Positions 41,901 to 50,430 of a stretch of DNA of 64,000 bases are shown piece after piece; the stretch's first letter is position 1, and each line of letters opens with the position of its first letter. The translations under genes were made by a program, and so were the position numbers. Under the pieces are notes generated by a model. That model was not told the DNA's origin. It searched no databases and saw nothing but the letters and a program-made list of their open reading frames with translations. The stretch covers positions 62,001-126,000 of the forward strand of contig JADKKO010000004.1 of the NCBI GenBank assembly GCA_016720465.1, given 5' to 3'. The stretch comes from Holophagaceae bacterium. Its GTDB lineage: Bacteria > Acidobacteriota > Holophagae > Holophagales > Holophagaceae.

Positions 41901-43324
41901 TCGCTCGCCTGCAGGGCCTTTTGCGCCGCGCGTTCGGCGGATTTATCGCTGAAGACCAGCACCGCACCGCTGATGGCGCCGCTGTCACCGCGGATGGGCG
42001 CCGCGCTGTTGGCAATGGGGCGTTCGGTGCCGTCCCGGGCGATCAGCAGTGTGTGGTTGGCCAAACCCGCCACCGCGCCCAGCCGCAGCACCTGATCCAC
42101 TGGGTGATCCATCGTGGTCCGGGTGTCCTCGTTCATGATGCAGAACACCTGCTCCAGTGGTTTGCTTTGGGCGTCTGCTTCGGTCCAGCCGGTGAGCTTT
42201 TCAGCCACCGGGTTCATCCCCCGGATAAGGCCCCCGCGGTCCGTGGTTATGACCCCATCGCCAATGCTGTACAGGGTGGCGCGAAAGGTTTTCTGGGTCT
42301 CATGCTCCCGGCGTTCCAAGTCGTAGAGATCCCGGAAAAGCCCGGCCTGTTGGCGCCTGTAAACGTAGGCCGTCGCGGCGGCGGCAAGCAGGATGAGCGA
42401 ACCGACCACAAGGCCGATCATGCCCGCCCGATAGCGCGCTTCAGCCAGGATTTCATCCGCATCCACCTTGGCCACCATAAACCACGGCGAATCCGGAATT
42501 GGGCGCAGATCGGCCAGCACTTGGACACCGCGGTAGTCTTTGCCCTGAAACACGCCCTGTTTGCCCAACAGCGCTTCTCTCGCCGCAAGATCAGACTTGC
42601 TCACAAGATCGCGCAAAACCACGGCGGACCTGGGACGATGGCGGAGATGGTTCAGAAAAACGATTTCTTCGCCATCGCGCTGGACCAGCAAGGTCTCGGC
42701 ACTGGGACTGGGCGTGGGCCAGGATTGGATCAAGGGAAACAAATAGTCGTCGGCAAGGCTACGCAGAATCACCACCGCCAGCGGTTGCCCTTTAACTCCG
42801 CGCACCACCGCAGCCAAATCTATATGAGCAGTGCCATCCACCTCGCGAAAAAAGTCGGAGAGCTGGGGTTCCTTGCTGATCAGGACAACTTGGATGATCC
42901 GCTGAGTGGCCGGATCCGTCAGTGCTGGAGTATCGAGGGTGCTGAGCACTTTGCGGCCGTCCAGAGTGAAAAGCAGCACCTCGTGATACTCGTCCCCCAT
43001 CCGTTCGAGCAGCAGCTTTTCCATCAAATCGGCGCGGTTGTCCAGGGACCTGGGAAGGTTAAGAAATTTCTCGATGGCCTGGCTTAGCGAAGGGGCTCTC
43101 TCAACCCTTCGAGCATCATTCAATCGTTCTTTGCGCCATCGCTGTATCTGTCCGGATTTAAGTTCGCCGATAGCGGCAAGTTCCCCATGCTTTTTTTTAC
43201 GGATGTTTTCGGTTTCCGCCAAGTAATACCAATAGCCCGAAGCTAGCAGACCCAGAGCGATGGCAACGAAAACGACCACCGAGACCTGCCGAATGGATCT
43301 GGATTGCTTGGATAGACAACGCAT
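38984..43324 (-). CDS. Hybrid sensor kinase: periplasmic sensor, PAS, PAS, PAS, GAF, HisKA/HATPase, receiver, Hpt (1446 aa)
   Basis: ATG 43324 (MRCLSKQSRSIRQVSVVVFV); a TTG 11 codons earlier is possible. TM1 (VVVFVAIALGLLASGYWYYL), a ~250-residue Cache-like periplasmic domain (VERAPSLSQAIEKFLNLPRS; ADLRPIPDSPWFMVAKVDAD), TM2 (VVGSLILLAAAATAYVYRRQ). Then PAS 1 (LYSIGDGVITTDRGGLIRGM), PAS 2 (EPECVKLSDQHGKLLEMNAA), PAS 3 (ANAITITDRQGVIEWVNPAF), GAF, a coiled coil, HisKA (LASMSHELRTPLIGVAGMLE), HATPase (NFLSNALKFTESGSIALRLR), receiver (AVILADLHMPRMDGYQLTKA) and C-terminal Hpt (RQSHRIKGSAAMIGAYALAS). This is the BarA/ArcB-like full phosphorelay in one chain, without an adjacent output regulator. 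Confidence 0.92.
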   Translation of the reverse strand: MRCLSKQSRSIRQVSVVVFVAIALGLLASGYWYYLAETENIRKKKHGELAAIGELKSGQIQRWRKERLNDARRVERAPSLSQAIEKFLNLPRSLDNRADLMEKLLLERMGDEYHEVLLFTLDGRKVLSTLDTPALTDPATQRIIQVVLISKEPQLSDFFREVDGTAHIDLAAVVRGVKGQPLAVVILRSLADDYLFPLIQSWPTPSPSAETLLVQRDGEEIVFLNHLRHRPRSAVVLRDLVSKSDLAAREALLGKQGVFQGKDYRGVQVLADLRPIPDSPWFMVAKVDADEILAEARYRAGMIGLVVGSLILLAAAATAYVYRRQQAGLFRDLYDLERREHETQKTFRATLYSIGDGVITTDRGGLIRGMNPVAEKLTGWTEADAQSKPLEQVFCIMNEDTRTTMDHPVDQVLRLGAVAGLANHTLLIARDGTERPIANSAAPIRGDSGAISGAVLVFSDKSAERAAQKALQASEQQLRAIIEAEPECVKLSDQHGKLLEMNAAGLAMLEADSLQEVQGCGLLAFIRPEFHAAFSSLHERVVCGESGSLEFDVTGLKGTHRWLDLRAAPMCGANGQVPMVLGICRDITERKRAEASLRLQGSALEAAANAITITDRQGVIEWVNPAFSTLTGYSASEAIGRRPGDLVKSGQHDDAFYVAMWATLLAGKVWQGEIINRRKDGSYYTVEKTITPLIDHLGVITNFTSVEQDITERVQAAREVHEYIERLEAMRAIDAALLGARSTADLARGALARLRHIVPFERAAVVLFDQGLTEGNLLAVDQDSPWLPLAGEVRPISDFHDLKDLLSAPFLDLPDLSEIHGCILEELLLSQGLHDLIYIPMESEDTVLGFVALSATTPGLLTLQHAEIALDMTDQLVVAIQHTRLREELELSNELLESKVEKRTADLRTTVATMQVLEEELRQREAEARAANEAKSTFLASMSHELRTPLIGVAGMLEVLTQSDLDAEQRRVANIIHESSDSLLQIIGDILDFSKIEANKLELAPGTFSMRELMESVSQTFRSPISSKSLKFILDIDPMLAPAHVADALRIRQILNNFLSNALKFTESGSIALRLRVLESNDGDESLAFDVEDTGIGVSPENQAKLFSPFAQAEASTTRRFGGTGLGLVISRRLAELMGGSLTMRSTLGQGTTMTLAVNLPVGNVQDIVRPEVMDSSKTIPVRPAPSIEMAEQERSLILLAEDHPTNRIVLTQQVHRAGYALEVAGDGQEAFEKWQSGRYAVILADLHMPRMDGYQLTKAIRDWERTHPVARTPILALTANAMGGEAERCLELGMDDYLIKPVTISFLASKLRQWMPHVKLEAPEALATPSIKTMEWMPPGVDSKTLLDLCRGDVASANEILNDFIATTNADLQEMQDGIRQKDKPCVVRQSHRIKGSAAMIGAYALASRAAALEAYAKTETAEWETIKELLAGIQEALKEVGRVV

Positions 43325-43716
43325 GGTTGTATGCCTATTTATGCATGGGTGTTTCAAATTAGGACTATATGATCCGATTTAATTCGCGTCAACCGCAACT
43401 TCAGGCATTCCACAGTGTCCATTCCCACTCCCCGAATTCTCCCTGGGCGGGCTTCTCGGGTTGTGTGTCCCCCCGGGCACAGGCAACACTCACTTGCAGT
43501 ACTCGGGCATAGTATTTAATTATTCTATTTGTTAAAGGTTACTGCCTGACGATGCCATCCTTCTCATCCCTTGAGGCTTTTGCCTATTGCACAGGTTACG
43601 TCTACTGGCGAGGCCATGCTTGGGTGAATCGTGGAGGTTCATCCAGGTGGATTTGAATAACGTTGATTGGCGCTTTCCGCTTCCTGATTCAGCGTGGAAG
43701 ACAATCAGATTGCCGC
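43325..43716. other. Intergenic region between the hybrid kinase and the membrane protein gene
   Basis: No gene supported. The part at 43490-43545 is AT-rich (TATTTAATTATTCTATTTGTT). Gene style changes across this gap, so it may be the left junction of the transferred efflux operon (43.7-50.1 kb). I see no repeat or att-like site. Confidence 0.4.
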
Positions 43717-44133
43717 TTACAGCTTGTGTTGGCTCTTGGACCGCAATGTCTGGGCGGCTATTGCTGTGGTTACGACCCATACGAGCGTTCGAAGGGTCAT
43801 GGCGACCACCGTGCGCTGCTCGTAAGCCCCGCCGGAATAGATGTGTACGCTGAGAGCCGCAAACGTGAGGGCTGTTGCCCCAGCGATGGCTGCGGCCAGC
43901 CAAACCGCCCATCGTTTCTGCAGCCAAAGCCCGACACCGGCGATGACATAAGCGAGACCCGCCACAGTGTTAAACCAGAGCACAAACGGCACGTAGTTGC
44001 CGACCGCAGCGCGAGTGGCCGCACCGCCGAACAGAATCGCGCCGCCTTCCTTGATGGTCAGCAGACCGAACCCGACTGCAACCAGAGAAACAGCCCAGAT
44101 CCAGAATCCTCGTTGTTGTTTGGGTGTAGCCAT
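43717..44133 (-). CDS. Four-helix membrane protein of unknown function, last gene of the efflux operon (138 aa)
   Basis: ATG 44133 after GGAAGGAAGGG. Helices: FWIWAVSLVAVGFGLLTIKE, YVPFVLWFNTVAGLAYVIAG, WAVWLAAAIAGATALTFAAL, TVVAMTLRTLVWVVTTAIAA, with a short cytoplasmic C-terminus (RSKSQHKL). Resembles small DUF-type inner-membrane proteins with no known function. 142 bases separate it from the OMF gene, so co-transcription is likely but not certain. Confidence 0.65.
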   Translation of the reverse strand: MATPKQQRGFWIWAVSLVAVGFGLLTIKEGGAILFGGAATRAAVGNYVPFVLWFNTVAGLAYVIAGVGLWLQKRWAVWLAAAIAGATALTFAALSVHIYSGGAYEQRTVVAMTLRTLVWVVTTAIAAQTLRSKSQHKL

Positions 44134-44275
44134 GATGGCCCTTCCTTCCTGTTGGTGTTCTGACGAAATGAATTGCTGATGTCTGGGGTGCGATCCCTGA
44201 TGAGTTCCTGGTGCTTTGCTTGACGCTTTGTCGGTGAATACCTTGTCCACGCTTAATCCGACTCCGAGCCGCATA

Positions 44276-45799
44276 CTATTCGTGCGCTTGAGCCGAGATC
44301 TGGTGATTGTCTTTATCTTGAGTTGTCGGCTCCTCCCAGCCACCACCCATTGCCTGGTATAGGGCAACGGTGTTGCCCAGGCGTTGGGCTTGGATCGCCA
44401 ATACATTGATGCGTACCTGCTGTGCTTGTTGCTGGGCCTGGAGTATTTGCAAATAGCTGGCAGCGCCTAAAGCAAGTTGTTGCTGAACCAATCTCAAGGA
44501 TTGTTCAGCTGATTGGCTGGCGGCCACCAGTGATGCCTGAGCTTGTGCGTCACTCTCAATGGTGCGGAGAATGTCCGCCACATTGCGCAAAGCCTGCAAC
44601 ACAGTCTGCTTGTAGTTTGCACCTGCGGCATCCAGTCCGGCCTCGGCGGCCCGGGCGTTGGAGCGTAAGCCCGGATTGAACAATGGCTGTGTCAGTTGGC
44701 TGCCCAGACTCCAGATCAGCGAGCCAGGGCCGAATAGGCTTGCCGTAGTCAGAGCCTGGGATCCGAGGTTAGCGGTCAGGGTCAATTGCGGGTAGAGCTT
44801 GGCGATGGCAACGCCATACTGCGCGGTGGCTGCATGGAGCAGGGCCTCTGAGGCCCGGATGTCCGGGCGTCTGCGTACTAGCTCTGAAGGCACACTCAAG
44901 GGCAAATCGGCCGGCAATGAAAAATCCACCAGCGTGAAATTTGGAACATCCATAGCGCTAGGGGGCTGTCCGGCCAGAACGGCCAGCAAATGGTGGGTTT
45001 GCTCAAGCCGATTGCGCATTGCGGGGATACCCGCGCGGGTTTGTTCTACTTGCGTTTGCAAGGCCAGGATCTCGTATTCCGAGGCCGCGCCTGCGGCCAC
45101 CCGCTTCCGCGTGATTTCCAGTTGCTCCTGTTGCGCACGCAGGATGTCTTTGCTGGCTTCGATTTGGGCAGTCAACTGAGCCTGGGAAATTGCGGCCAAG
45201 GCGATGCTAGCGGCCAGGTTCAGCCGCGCACCTTCAAGTTGGAATGACTGGTAGTCCACTTGTGCCGCCAGTGCTTCAAGCCCTCGGCGGAGGCCCCCGG
45301 CCAGATCGAGGTCGTAACCAACCACAATGCTGGCGTTGTAGGAATCAAAGGTGCGTTCACCGTCAGGCAAACCCATTGCCGAACCATTGGTTCTTTGCCG
45401 CTGGCCGCCAAGCTTTGCATTGACCTGAGGAAGCTGGGTTGAACGGGATTGAGCAGCGTAGTTCTGCTCGGCCTGGCGTAAAGTGGCTTGGGCTGATGAA
45501 AGCGTTGGACTGGCCTGGAACGCTAGTTCTATCAAGCCATTGAGCTTGGTGGAGCGGAACTCCTTCCACCACTCGTCTGGAACTTGCGCTGAAACAAGAC
45601 GCTGCTCGTTCCCCAGAATTCCAGGGCTCGACAGCGTCTGCCCCGGAAGCGGGCCCGTTGTATACCTTGATACTTGCGAAGCCACTGGGCGCTTGAAATC
45701 CGGCCCGGCCGCGCAACCGGCCAACAGTCCCGCCAAGACGAACCCAAGGAAGGGAAAAGCCACATTTCGTCGTAAGTGCGTAGAGGACGGGTTGGTCAT
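44276..45799 (-). CDS. NodT-family outer-membrane efflux lipoprotein (507 aa)
   Basis: ATG 45799 after GGAG. Lipobox in FPFLGFVLAGLLAGCAAGPD. NodT/OprM-type markers: PDFKRPVASQVSRYT, VPDEWWKEFRSTKLNGLIEL, ANNAYQ-like LRQAEQNYAAQSRSTQLPQV, VPSELVRRRPDIRASEALLH, IAKLYPQLTLTANLGSQALT. Exit channel for the MacA/ABC pump of the same operon; an ABC-linked NodT protein gives a tripartite MacAB-TolC-like export system. Confidence 0.92.
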   Translation of the reverse strand: MTNPSSTHLRRNVAFPFLGFVLAGLLAGCAAGPDFKRPVASQVSRYTTGPLPGQTLSSPGILGNEQRLVSAQVPDEWWKEFRSTKLNGLIELAFQASPTLSSAQATLRQAEQNYAAQSRSTQLPQVNAKLGGQRQRTNGSAMGLPDGERTFDSYNASIVVGYDLDLAGGLRRGLEALAAQVDYQSFQLEGARLNLAASIALAAISQAQLTAQIEASKDILRAQQEQLEITRKRVAAGAASEYEILALQTQVEQTRAGIPAMRNRLEQTHHLLAVLAGQPPSAMDVPNFTLVDFSLPADLPLSVPSELVRRRPDIRASEALLHAATAQYGVAIAKLYPQLTLTANLGSQALTTASLFGPGSLIWSLGSQLTQPLFNPGLRSNARAAEAGLDAAGANYKQTVLQALRNVADILRTIESDAQAQASLVAASQSAEQSLRLVQQQLALGAASYLQILQAQQQAQQVRINVLAIQAQRLGNTVALYQAMGGGWEEPTTQDKDNHQISAQAHE

Positions 45800-45850
45800 G
45801 CCAGGCTCCAAGGACAGGAACATTGATCAGGCTTGGGAGAACTGAGCACG

Positions 45851-46315
45851 TCAATGCCTGCCATAGAAATGCTCCTTGAAGGGCTTACGAAACCCTTGGT
45901 GGCAGGCAAGGCAATTGTTTTGCAATGTCGCGAACGCAGAAATCACCGCCAGACCGTCTCGGCGAGTAGCTGCCTGCCCGAGTTCCTGCGCAGCTTGGTG
46001 GGTTTTCTCGTCGTAGCTCTTGAATTTCCCGGCATTAGTGCCGACGAACTTCATAATCCGCATCTTCTCGGTGAGCGGCGGCTGAGGATGGTCGGCAATC
46101 ACCGGTGCAATTCTTGCCACCAGATTCCAATCTTCGCTTGAAATACCATCGGTAACGACCTGCATGTGCTTGCCTAAGTCTTGCATTATCTTCTGCAGGG
46201 CTAGCGGTTTGACCGTGGCGCTGTCATCGGCCCATAGCATCGAGCTGACCGTCATTAGAAGCGCACCTATAACGCCGAAGGTGAGTGGGTTTTTGAAGGT
46301 TCGTTGATATCTCAC
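45851..46315 (-). CDS. Cytochrome c'-type monohaem protein (154 aa)
   Basis: GTG start after GAGGCTCCT. Signal peptide ending MLWADD. Four-helix bundle pattern (LALQKIMQDLGKHMQVVTDG; FKSYDEKTHQAAQELGQAAT; GLAVISAFATLQNNCLACHQ) with the single haem motif CLACH near the C-terminus, as in cytochrome c'/c-556. Axial Met on helix 1 may be in IMQDLGKHM. Role: electron carrier or NO/CO-binding periplasmic protein. Its place between an ABC ATPase gene and an outer-membrane factor gene in an efflux operon is unusual. Confidence 0.85.
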   Translation of the reverse strand: MRYQRTFKNPLTFGVIGALLMTVSSMLWADDSATVKPLALQKIMQDLGKHMQVVTDGISSEDWNLVARIAPVIADHPQPPLTEKMRIMKFVGTNAGKFKSYDEKTHQAAQELGQAATRRDGLAVISAFATLQNNCLACHQGFRKPFKEHFYGRH

Positions 46316-46349
46316 AGGAGCCTCTTGGACTAAAAGATTTGGTTAAATT

Positions 46350-47078
46350 TCAATCGAAACCGCGCCCTTCACCAGCTTCCTCATAGGTCACTCCATCGCG
46401 GATGTGGTAGATCCGCTTGAAAGTGGGAATGATTTTTTCGTCGTGGGTGACAACGATGATCGCGGTATCGAACTGCTTGGCCATCTGGTTGAGAATGCGG
46501 ATCACTGCCATCGCGCGCTCGCTGTCGAGCGGCGCGGTGGGTTCATCGGCGAGGATGACCGGCGGATGATTAACCAAACCTCGGGCGATGGATACGCGCT
46601 GCTGTTCTCCGCCCGAAAGCTGCGATGGCATGGCAGCGGCACGGTGCTCCACGTCGAGCGCTTTCAACAGCTCAATGGCCTGCTTGCGCGCCTCGGCATT
46701 GGACTTGCCTGCCAACATCGGCAACAAGGCGACGTTGTCGGTAACATTCAGGAACGGGATCAAGTAAGGAGCCTGAAACACAAAACCGATCTTGTCGCGC
46801 CGCAACGTGCGCAGATCGGGAATCTTCCAACCGTCGTCGTAGATGACGTCCCGGCCCAACGTCATGCGCCCAGCCGTGGGTTCAATGACCGCCCCTAGGC
46901 ATTTGAGCATGGTGGTCTTGCCGGAGCCAGATGGACCGACCAGACCCACGACTTCACCTGGAGCGACATACATGTCCACGCCCTTGAGCGCGTCCACGGC
47001 CGTATCGCCATGGCCATAACGCTTCTTGAGCCCTTCGATGCGAATGCCGCGCCCGGATGAATCGGAATATTGCTTATC
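46350..47078 (-). CDS. ABC transporter ATPase, MacB/LolD class (242 aa)
   Basis: GTG 47078 preceded by GGAGG and overlapping the permease stop. Walker A GLVGPSGSGKTTMLKCLGAV, Q-loop FVFQAPYLIPFLNVTDNVAL, signature SQLSGGEQQRVSIARGLVNH, Walker B VILADEPTAPLDSERAM, H-loop IIVVTHDEK. Note DEPTAPLDS in place of DEPTGxLDS. Partner of the FtsX-like permease at 47074-48288. Function: energising MacA/MacB-type export through the periplasm. Confidence 0.93.
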   Translation of the reverse strand, partial: DKQYSDSSGRGIRIEGLKKRYGHGDTAVDALKGVDMYVAPGEVVGLVGPSGSGKTTMLKCLGAVIEPTAGRMTLGRDVIYDDGWKIPDLRTLRRDKIGFVFQAPYLIPFLNVTDNVALLPMLAGKSNAEARKQAIELLKALDVEHRAAAMPSQLSGGEQQRVSIARGLVNHPPVILADEPTAPLDSERAMAVIRILNQMAKQFDTAIIVVTHDEKIIPTFKRIYHIRDGVTYEEAGEGRGFD

Positions 47079-48288
47079 CACCGATGGCCTCCGCAGGATC
47101 AACTTTGAGCGCCGCGCGAATCGCCAGTACGCTGGCAAGCACGCAGATCACCATGACCGCCACGAAGCCGCGCACGGCGTCGCCGGACTCCAGCAACACG
47201 TACTTCGGAAAGATCGGCGCCCAGAACGTGGCGGAGATCTTCCCCACCACGAAGCCGATGAGCCCCAAGGCCACGGCTTGTTGAAGGATCATCGCGGCGA
47301 TGGTGCGGTTCTTGGTGCCGATGAGCTTGAGCACCGCAATCTCGCGGATCTTGCCCATCGTGAGCGTGTAGATGATGAAGGCCACGATGGCGGCGCTGAC
47401 AATTGCCAGGATCACCAGGAACATGGCGATTTGCTTTGCCGCAGTAGCAATCAATTTCTTGATCAGGATGTCTTGCATCTGCGTGCGGGTGTAAACGGTC
47501 AGCCTCTTCCAGCGGCGGATCGGCTCAGCCACAGTATCTGGATCGGCGCCGTGTTTGACCTGCACCAGCACGGCGTTGACGGTGGGGTTCGTGCTTTGCG
47601 AGGCGATGACGGCATTAAGCAGACCGGGAACGCCGGGTCGGTTCAGAGCCGGATTTTGAGCGGTGCGGGCTCGTTGCCGCACGATGGCATCGTTGTCCTT
47701 GAGAAATTGGGCTTCTTGCGCATCCTTGATCGGTATGAAAACCATCGGGTCGCCACCCGAGGAAACCATTCGGCGCGTGAGCCCCACCACGGTGAACTCG
47801 TTTCGCCGGATGCGAATGCGCTCGCCCAGCGCGAAGCCAGTGGCGATATCGGCGACAGCCTCGTAATGGCCGCGCGTGAGGTGACGCCCATCCACTAGGT
47901 ATCCGGGCTGTCCCGGATGACCCGGGCCATCGGGTGTGATGCCGACCACCATGGCTCGCACATCGCGCGTCCCGCCATCCACTAGTTGCCGCACCTGCAT
48001 CGTCAGGTACGTGACGTTGGCGGCCCGAGCTACGCCCGACATGCCTAGGATCCCGCGATAAGTATCGTCATAAATGCTTGACGATTCAGCGTAGGGGCCA
48101 AGCGTGTCCTGCTGCACCACCCATAGATCGGCTCCGCTATTGTCGAGCAACACATTGGCGTCATCCACCATGCCGCGATACACGCCGGCCATGGTGAGCG
48201 TCACACCAATCAGCAGCCCCAGTCCGATGCCCGTGAATACGAACTTGCCCCAGGAATGCAGAATGTCGCGTCCCGCGAGGCTGATCAT
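47074..48288 (-). CDS. ABC transporter permease, FtsX/MacB type (404 aa)
   Basis: Four TM helices with a large periplasmic domain between TM1 and TM2: KFVFTGIGLGLLIGVTLTMA; SGADLWVVQQDTLGPYAESS (typical LolC/DevC-type periplasmic start); IAMFLVILAIVSAAIVAFII; GTKNRTIAAMILQQAVALGL; FVAVMVICVLASVLAIRAAL. Separate from its ATPase, like DevC or MacB split forms. It overlaps both neighbours, so the operon is tightly coupled. Substrate unknown. Confidence 0.92.
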   Translation of the reverse strand: MISLAGRDILHSWGKFVFTGIGLGLLIGVTLTMAGVYRGMVDDANVLLDNSGADLWVVQQDTLGPYAESSSIYDDTYRGILGMSGVARAANVTYLTMQVRQLVDGGTRDVRAMVVGITPDGPGHPGQPGYLVDGRHLTRGHYEAVADIATGFALGERIRIRRNEFTVVGLTRRMVSSGGDPMVFIPIKDAQEAQFLKDNDAIVRQRARTAQNPALNRPGVPGLLNAVIASQSTNPTVNAVLVQVKHGADPDTVAEPIRRWKRLTVYTRTQMQDILIKKLIATAAKQIAMFLVILAIVSAAIVAFIIYTLTMGKIREIAVLKLIGTKNRTIAAMILQQAVALGLIGFVVGKISATFWAPIFPKYVLLESGDAVRGFVAVMVICVLASVLAIRAALKVDPAEAIGG

Positions 48289-49481
48289 GACGATTTGCCT
48301 ACGATGCGATCGACGATCTTGATGCGGCTGTTCGAATCCAGCGCCTTCTTGCTGTAAACAACGACGCGTTCACCACCGCTGAGACCCTCCAGAATCTGTA
48401 CCTGTCCTTCGAGGTCGGTCGCGCCCGTCTTGACGGGTGCAAAGCGCAAGCTGCCGTCCTGGACGACCCACACACCGAGATGTCCGTCGACACGTTGCAC
48501 GCTGGCATTGGGCACGACAGGCATCGGTTTTTGTGCGGCCAGCGCAACCGTCACTTCGGCCAATTCACCGATGGGTGGCAGCGTTTGTGGGCGCTGATTG
48601 AACTCGACCTTGGCCAAGACTTCTTCAGTGACGGCATCGGCATGAGGCTCTATGCGCGATACCCGTCCGGCTAGCGGATCACCAGCCTGGGAGCGCAAGA
48701 CTATTTGTGCTGGCAGATTGGCTCGCAACCCCAGCGCACGCTGCTGATCGAAGCGAACGTTGATCCAAACGCTTCCGGGCTCCACCACCTCCACTACTGT
48801 CTGACCAGCGATCACCGTGGTGCCGGGGTCGGCGTCACGCCGGGTAACGAGTCCATCCACCGGCGACACTAGCAGCAGATTGGTGCGCTGCCGGTGCAGG
48901 CCGTCACGTTCCGCGCGGACACGAGCCAGTTCCTGGCGAGTGGCGTCGAGGTTGGCGCGGGCCGCCGCCAAACTGGCCTGCGCGACCTGCGATTCTTGCC
49001 GCTTCGCTTCGAAAGCTTCTTCGCTCACCGAGCGGGCGATCAGCAATTGTTCGTAGCGCTTGGCCTGGGTTTCAGCAAAAGATTTGCGGGCACTGACTTC
49101 CTGGATTTGTGCTTCCACCGCTAGCACGCTGGCCTCTGCCCGCTTGAGTGATGCATCCTGGGCGTTGATCTTGTCATCTAGATCGACTGGGTCCATTTCG
49201 CCGAGCAGCTGCCCCATCTTGACGTGGTCGCCCGGTTGAACCTCCACGCGCTTGACCCGACCGGCGAACGTCGGCCCAATCTTGTGGAGGTACCGCGCTT
49301 CTACGGTACCAATGCCGAAGAGAGCGGGTGTGATCCCTCGGCTCTCGACCGTCACCAGGGTCACCGGCACAGGCGCCAGTGGACCCGCGCGCAAGGCGAC
49401 ATACGCCAACAAGCCAAGCAACAGCATAAGAACCCCGGCAAGTGCCAGGTTTCGGCCATGGGTCGACAGGAAACTTTTCAT
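48285..49481 (-). CDS. MacA/HlyD-family periplasmic adaptor (398 aa)
   Basis: N-terminal anchor LALAGVLMLLLGLLAYVALR. Lipoyl halves (EARYLHKIGPTFAGRVKRVE and LLLVSPVDGLVTRRDADPGT), coiled coil (LKRAEASVLAVEAQIQEVSA ... ARANLDATRQELARVRAERD), barrel (VNAVL-like LRANLPAQIVLRSQAGDPLA) and MP domain. The start overlaps the tetR stop (ATGA) and its end overlaps the permease start. Forms the periplasmic link of the ABC-type efflux pump. Confidence 0.92.
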   Translation of the reverse strand: MKSFLSTHGRNLALAGVLMLLLGLLAYVALRAGPLAPVPVTLVTVESRGITPALFGIGTVEARYLHKIGPTFAGRVKRVEVQPGDHVKMGQLLGEMDPVDLDDKINAQDASLKRAEASVLAVEAQIQEVSARKSFAETQAKRYEQLLIARSVSEEAFEAKRQESQVAQASLAAARANLDATRQELARVRAERDGLHRQRTNLLLVSPVDGLVTRRDADPGTTVIAGQTVVEVVEPGSVWINVRFDQQRALGLRANLPAQIVLRSQAGDPLAGRVSRIEPHADAVTEEVLAKVEFNQRPQTLPPIGELAEVTVALAAQKPMPVVPNASVQRVDGHLGVWVVQDGSLRFAPVKTGATDLEGQVQILEGLSGGERVVVYSKKALDSNSRIKIVDRIVGKSS

Positions 49482-50101
49482 TGTGTGCTCCTCACACCAC
49501 GCTGATAAATGGCGAATACACCAGGTGCGTCGGTGCGAATACGTTGGATATCGCCCGAGAGCAAGGAATGCATGACCAGGCCCTGGATGGTTCCAATGAA
49601 CAGCGTGGCCGCGGCATTGGTGTCCACCTCCGGTGAGATCTCCCCTATGGCTTTGCCTTGCTCAACGTGGGCCTGAACACGCTCGGCGTAGCGCTGGATC
49701 AACGCCTGTGCCACGCGTTTGGCCGGGGTGAATTTGGCGCGTTGCAACTCACCGAACATCATCCGGGGCACCCCGGGGTGCTCGGCCACGAACTCGACAT
49801 GGCTCATGAACATGGCCCGCATCGCTGCCAGTGGGGATTTTATGCCTTGCGTAGCCTGATCAATTTGTGCCAAGAGGCGATCTGTCACCCACTCCATCAC
49901 AGCCTGCCAGATGGCGTCTTTCGTTGGGAAGTGACGAAACAGCGCGCCTTGAGTCAGGTTCATATGCTTGGCAATGGCTGCTGTTGTGATTTCGCTGGGG
50001 ATTCCAGAACTCGCCAACGCAACAACGGCCTCGACGGTGACCGCTCGTCGTTCATCTGCGGGTAGATGTTTTGGGTGGATGTCCAAGGCTGTCGTCTCCA
50101 T
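49478..50101 (-). CDS. TetR/AcrR-family repressor (207 aa)
   Basis: ATG 50101 (METTALDIHPKHLPADERRA); a TTG five codons upstream lies inside the operator. HTH: VEAVVALASSGIPSEITTAA with IAKHMNLTQGALFRHFPTKD, then a helical ligand domain (FMSHVEFVAEHPGVPRMMFG; AATLFIGTIQGLVMHSLLSG). First gene of the efflux operon; a perfect AGTAAT-N2-ATTACT dyad directly upstream is its likely site. The ligand is unknown. Confidence 0.92.
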   Translation of the reverse strand: METTALDIHPKHLPADERRAVTVEAVVALASSGIPSEITTAAIAKHMNLTQGALFRHFPTKDAIWQAVMEWVTDRLLAQIDQATQGIKSPLAAMRAMFMSHVEFVAEHPGVPRMMFGELQRAKFTPAKRVAQALIQRYAERVQAHVEQGKAIGEISPEVDTNAAATLFIGTIQGLVMHSLLSGDIQRIRTDAPGVFAIYQRGVRSTQ

Positions 50102-50107
50102 AAAGTA

Positions 50108-50121
50108 AGTAATCAATTACT
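50108..50121. promoter_or_regulatory. TetR operator candidate
   Basis: AGTAATCAATTACT, a perfect palindrome (six-base arms, two-base centre), seven bases from the tetR start codon. It fits autoregulation of the tetR-efflux operon. Confidence 0.65.
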
Positions 50122-50287
50122 AGCTTAATCAAAAAAGTGAATGAAGCAAGTAGGATCGCTACTCAAATGCCTAGATCCAATCCAGAGCCAGAGAGGTCCA
50201 AGGAGAAGTGAGCTGCTCTTTTGTGGTCCTTGAAGACACCGTGGAGTACTTCAACCAGTTCCAACAGCCCACTTGACTGATTCGGAA

Positions 50288-50310
50288 AAGAAGGCCCCTG
50301 TGGCCTTCTT
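50288..50310 (+). terminator. Nine-bp hairpin, terminator-like
   Basis: AAGAAGGCC pairs with GGCCTTCTT around CCTGT; the downstream arm ends in CTTCTT. No known plus-strand gene lies upstream, so it may be left from a lost gene. Confidence 0.5.
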
Positions 50311-50430
50311 GCGCATTCTGTGGCAGATGGAGACAGCACCCCTGGGGGCGACTCCGTTCTGAAGGGCCTGCCCGTTCCGTCGGGGCTGGCCGGATCTAGG
50401 TCCTAGTCTGACCGCGCTATCCTAGGCACC

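Larger units (their letters stand above)
50102..50430. other. Intergenic region between tetR and the MurR/RpiR gene
   Basis: Contains the TetR palindrome (50108-50121) and a perfect hairpin AAGAAGGCC/GGCCTTCTT (50288-50296, 50302-50310), which looks like a terminator. A short frame at about 50220-50275 ends ...VEYFNQFQQPT; it could be a transposase tail but is too short to call. Probably the right junction of the transferred operon. Confidence 0.4.

Noticed and set aside
41840..43087. 415-codon frame opposite the hybrid kinase
   Set aside because: Antisense shadow; no start signal and no recognisable domain.
50220..50275. Frame ending VEYFNQFQQPT, possible transposase tail
   Set aside because: Fewer than 20 residues and no conserved motif; cannot be told from chance.
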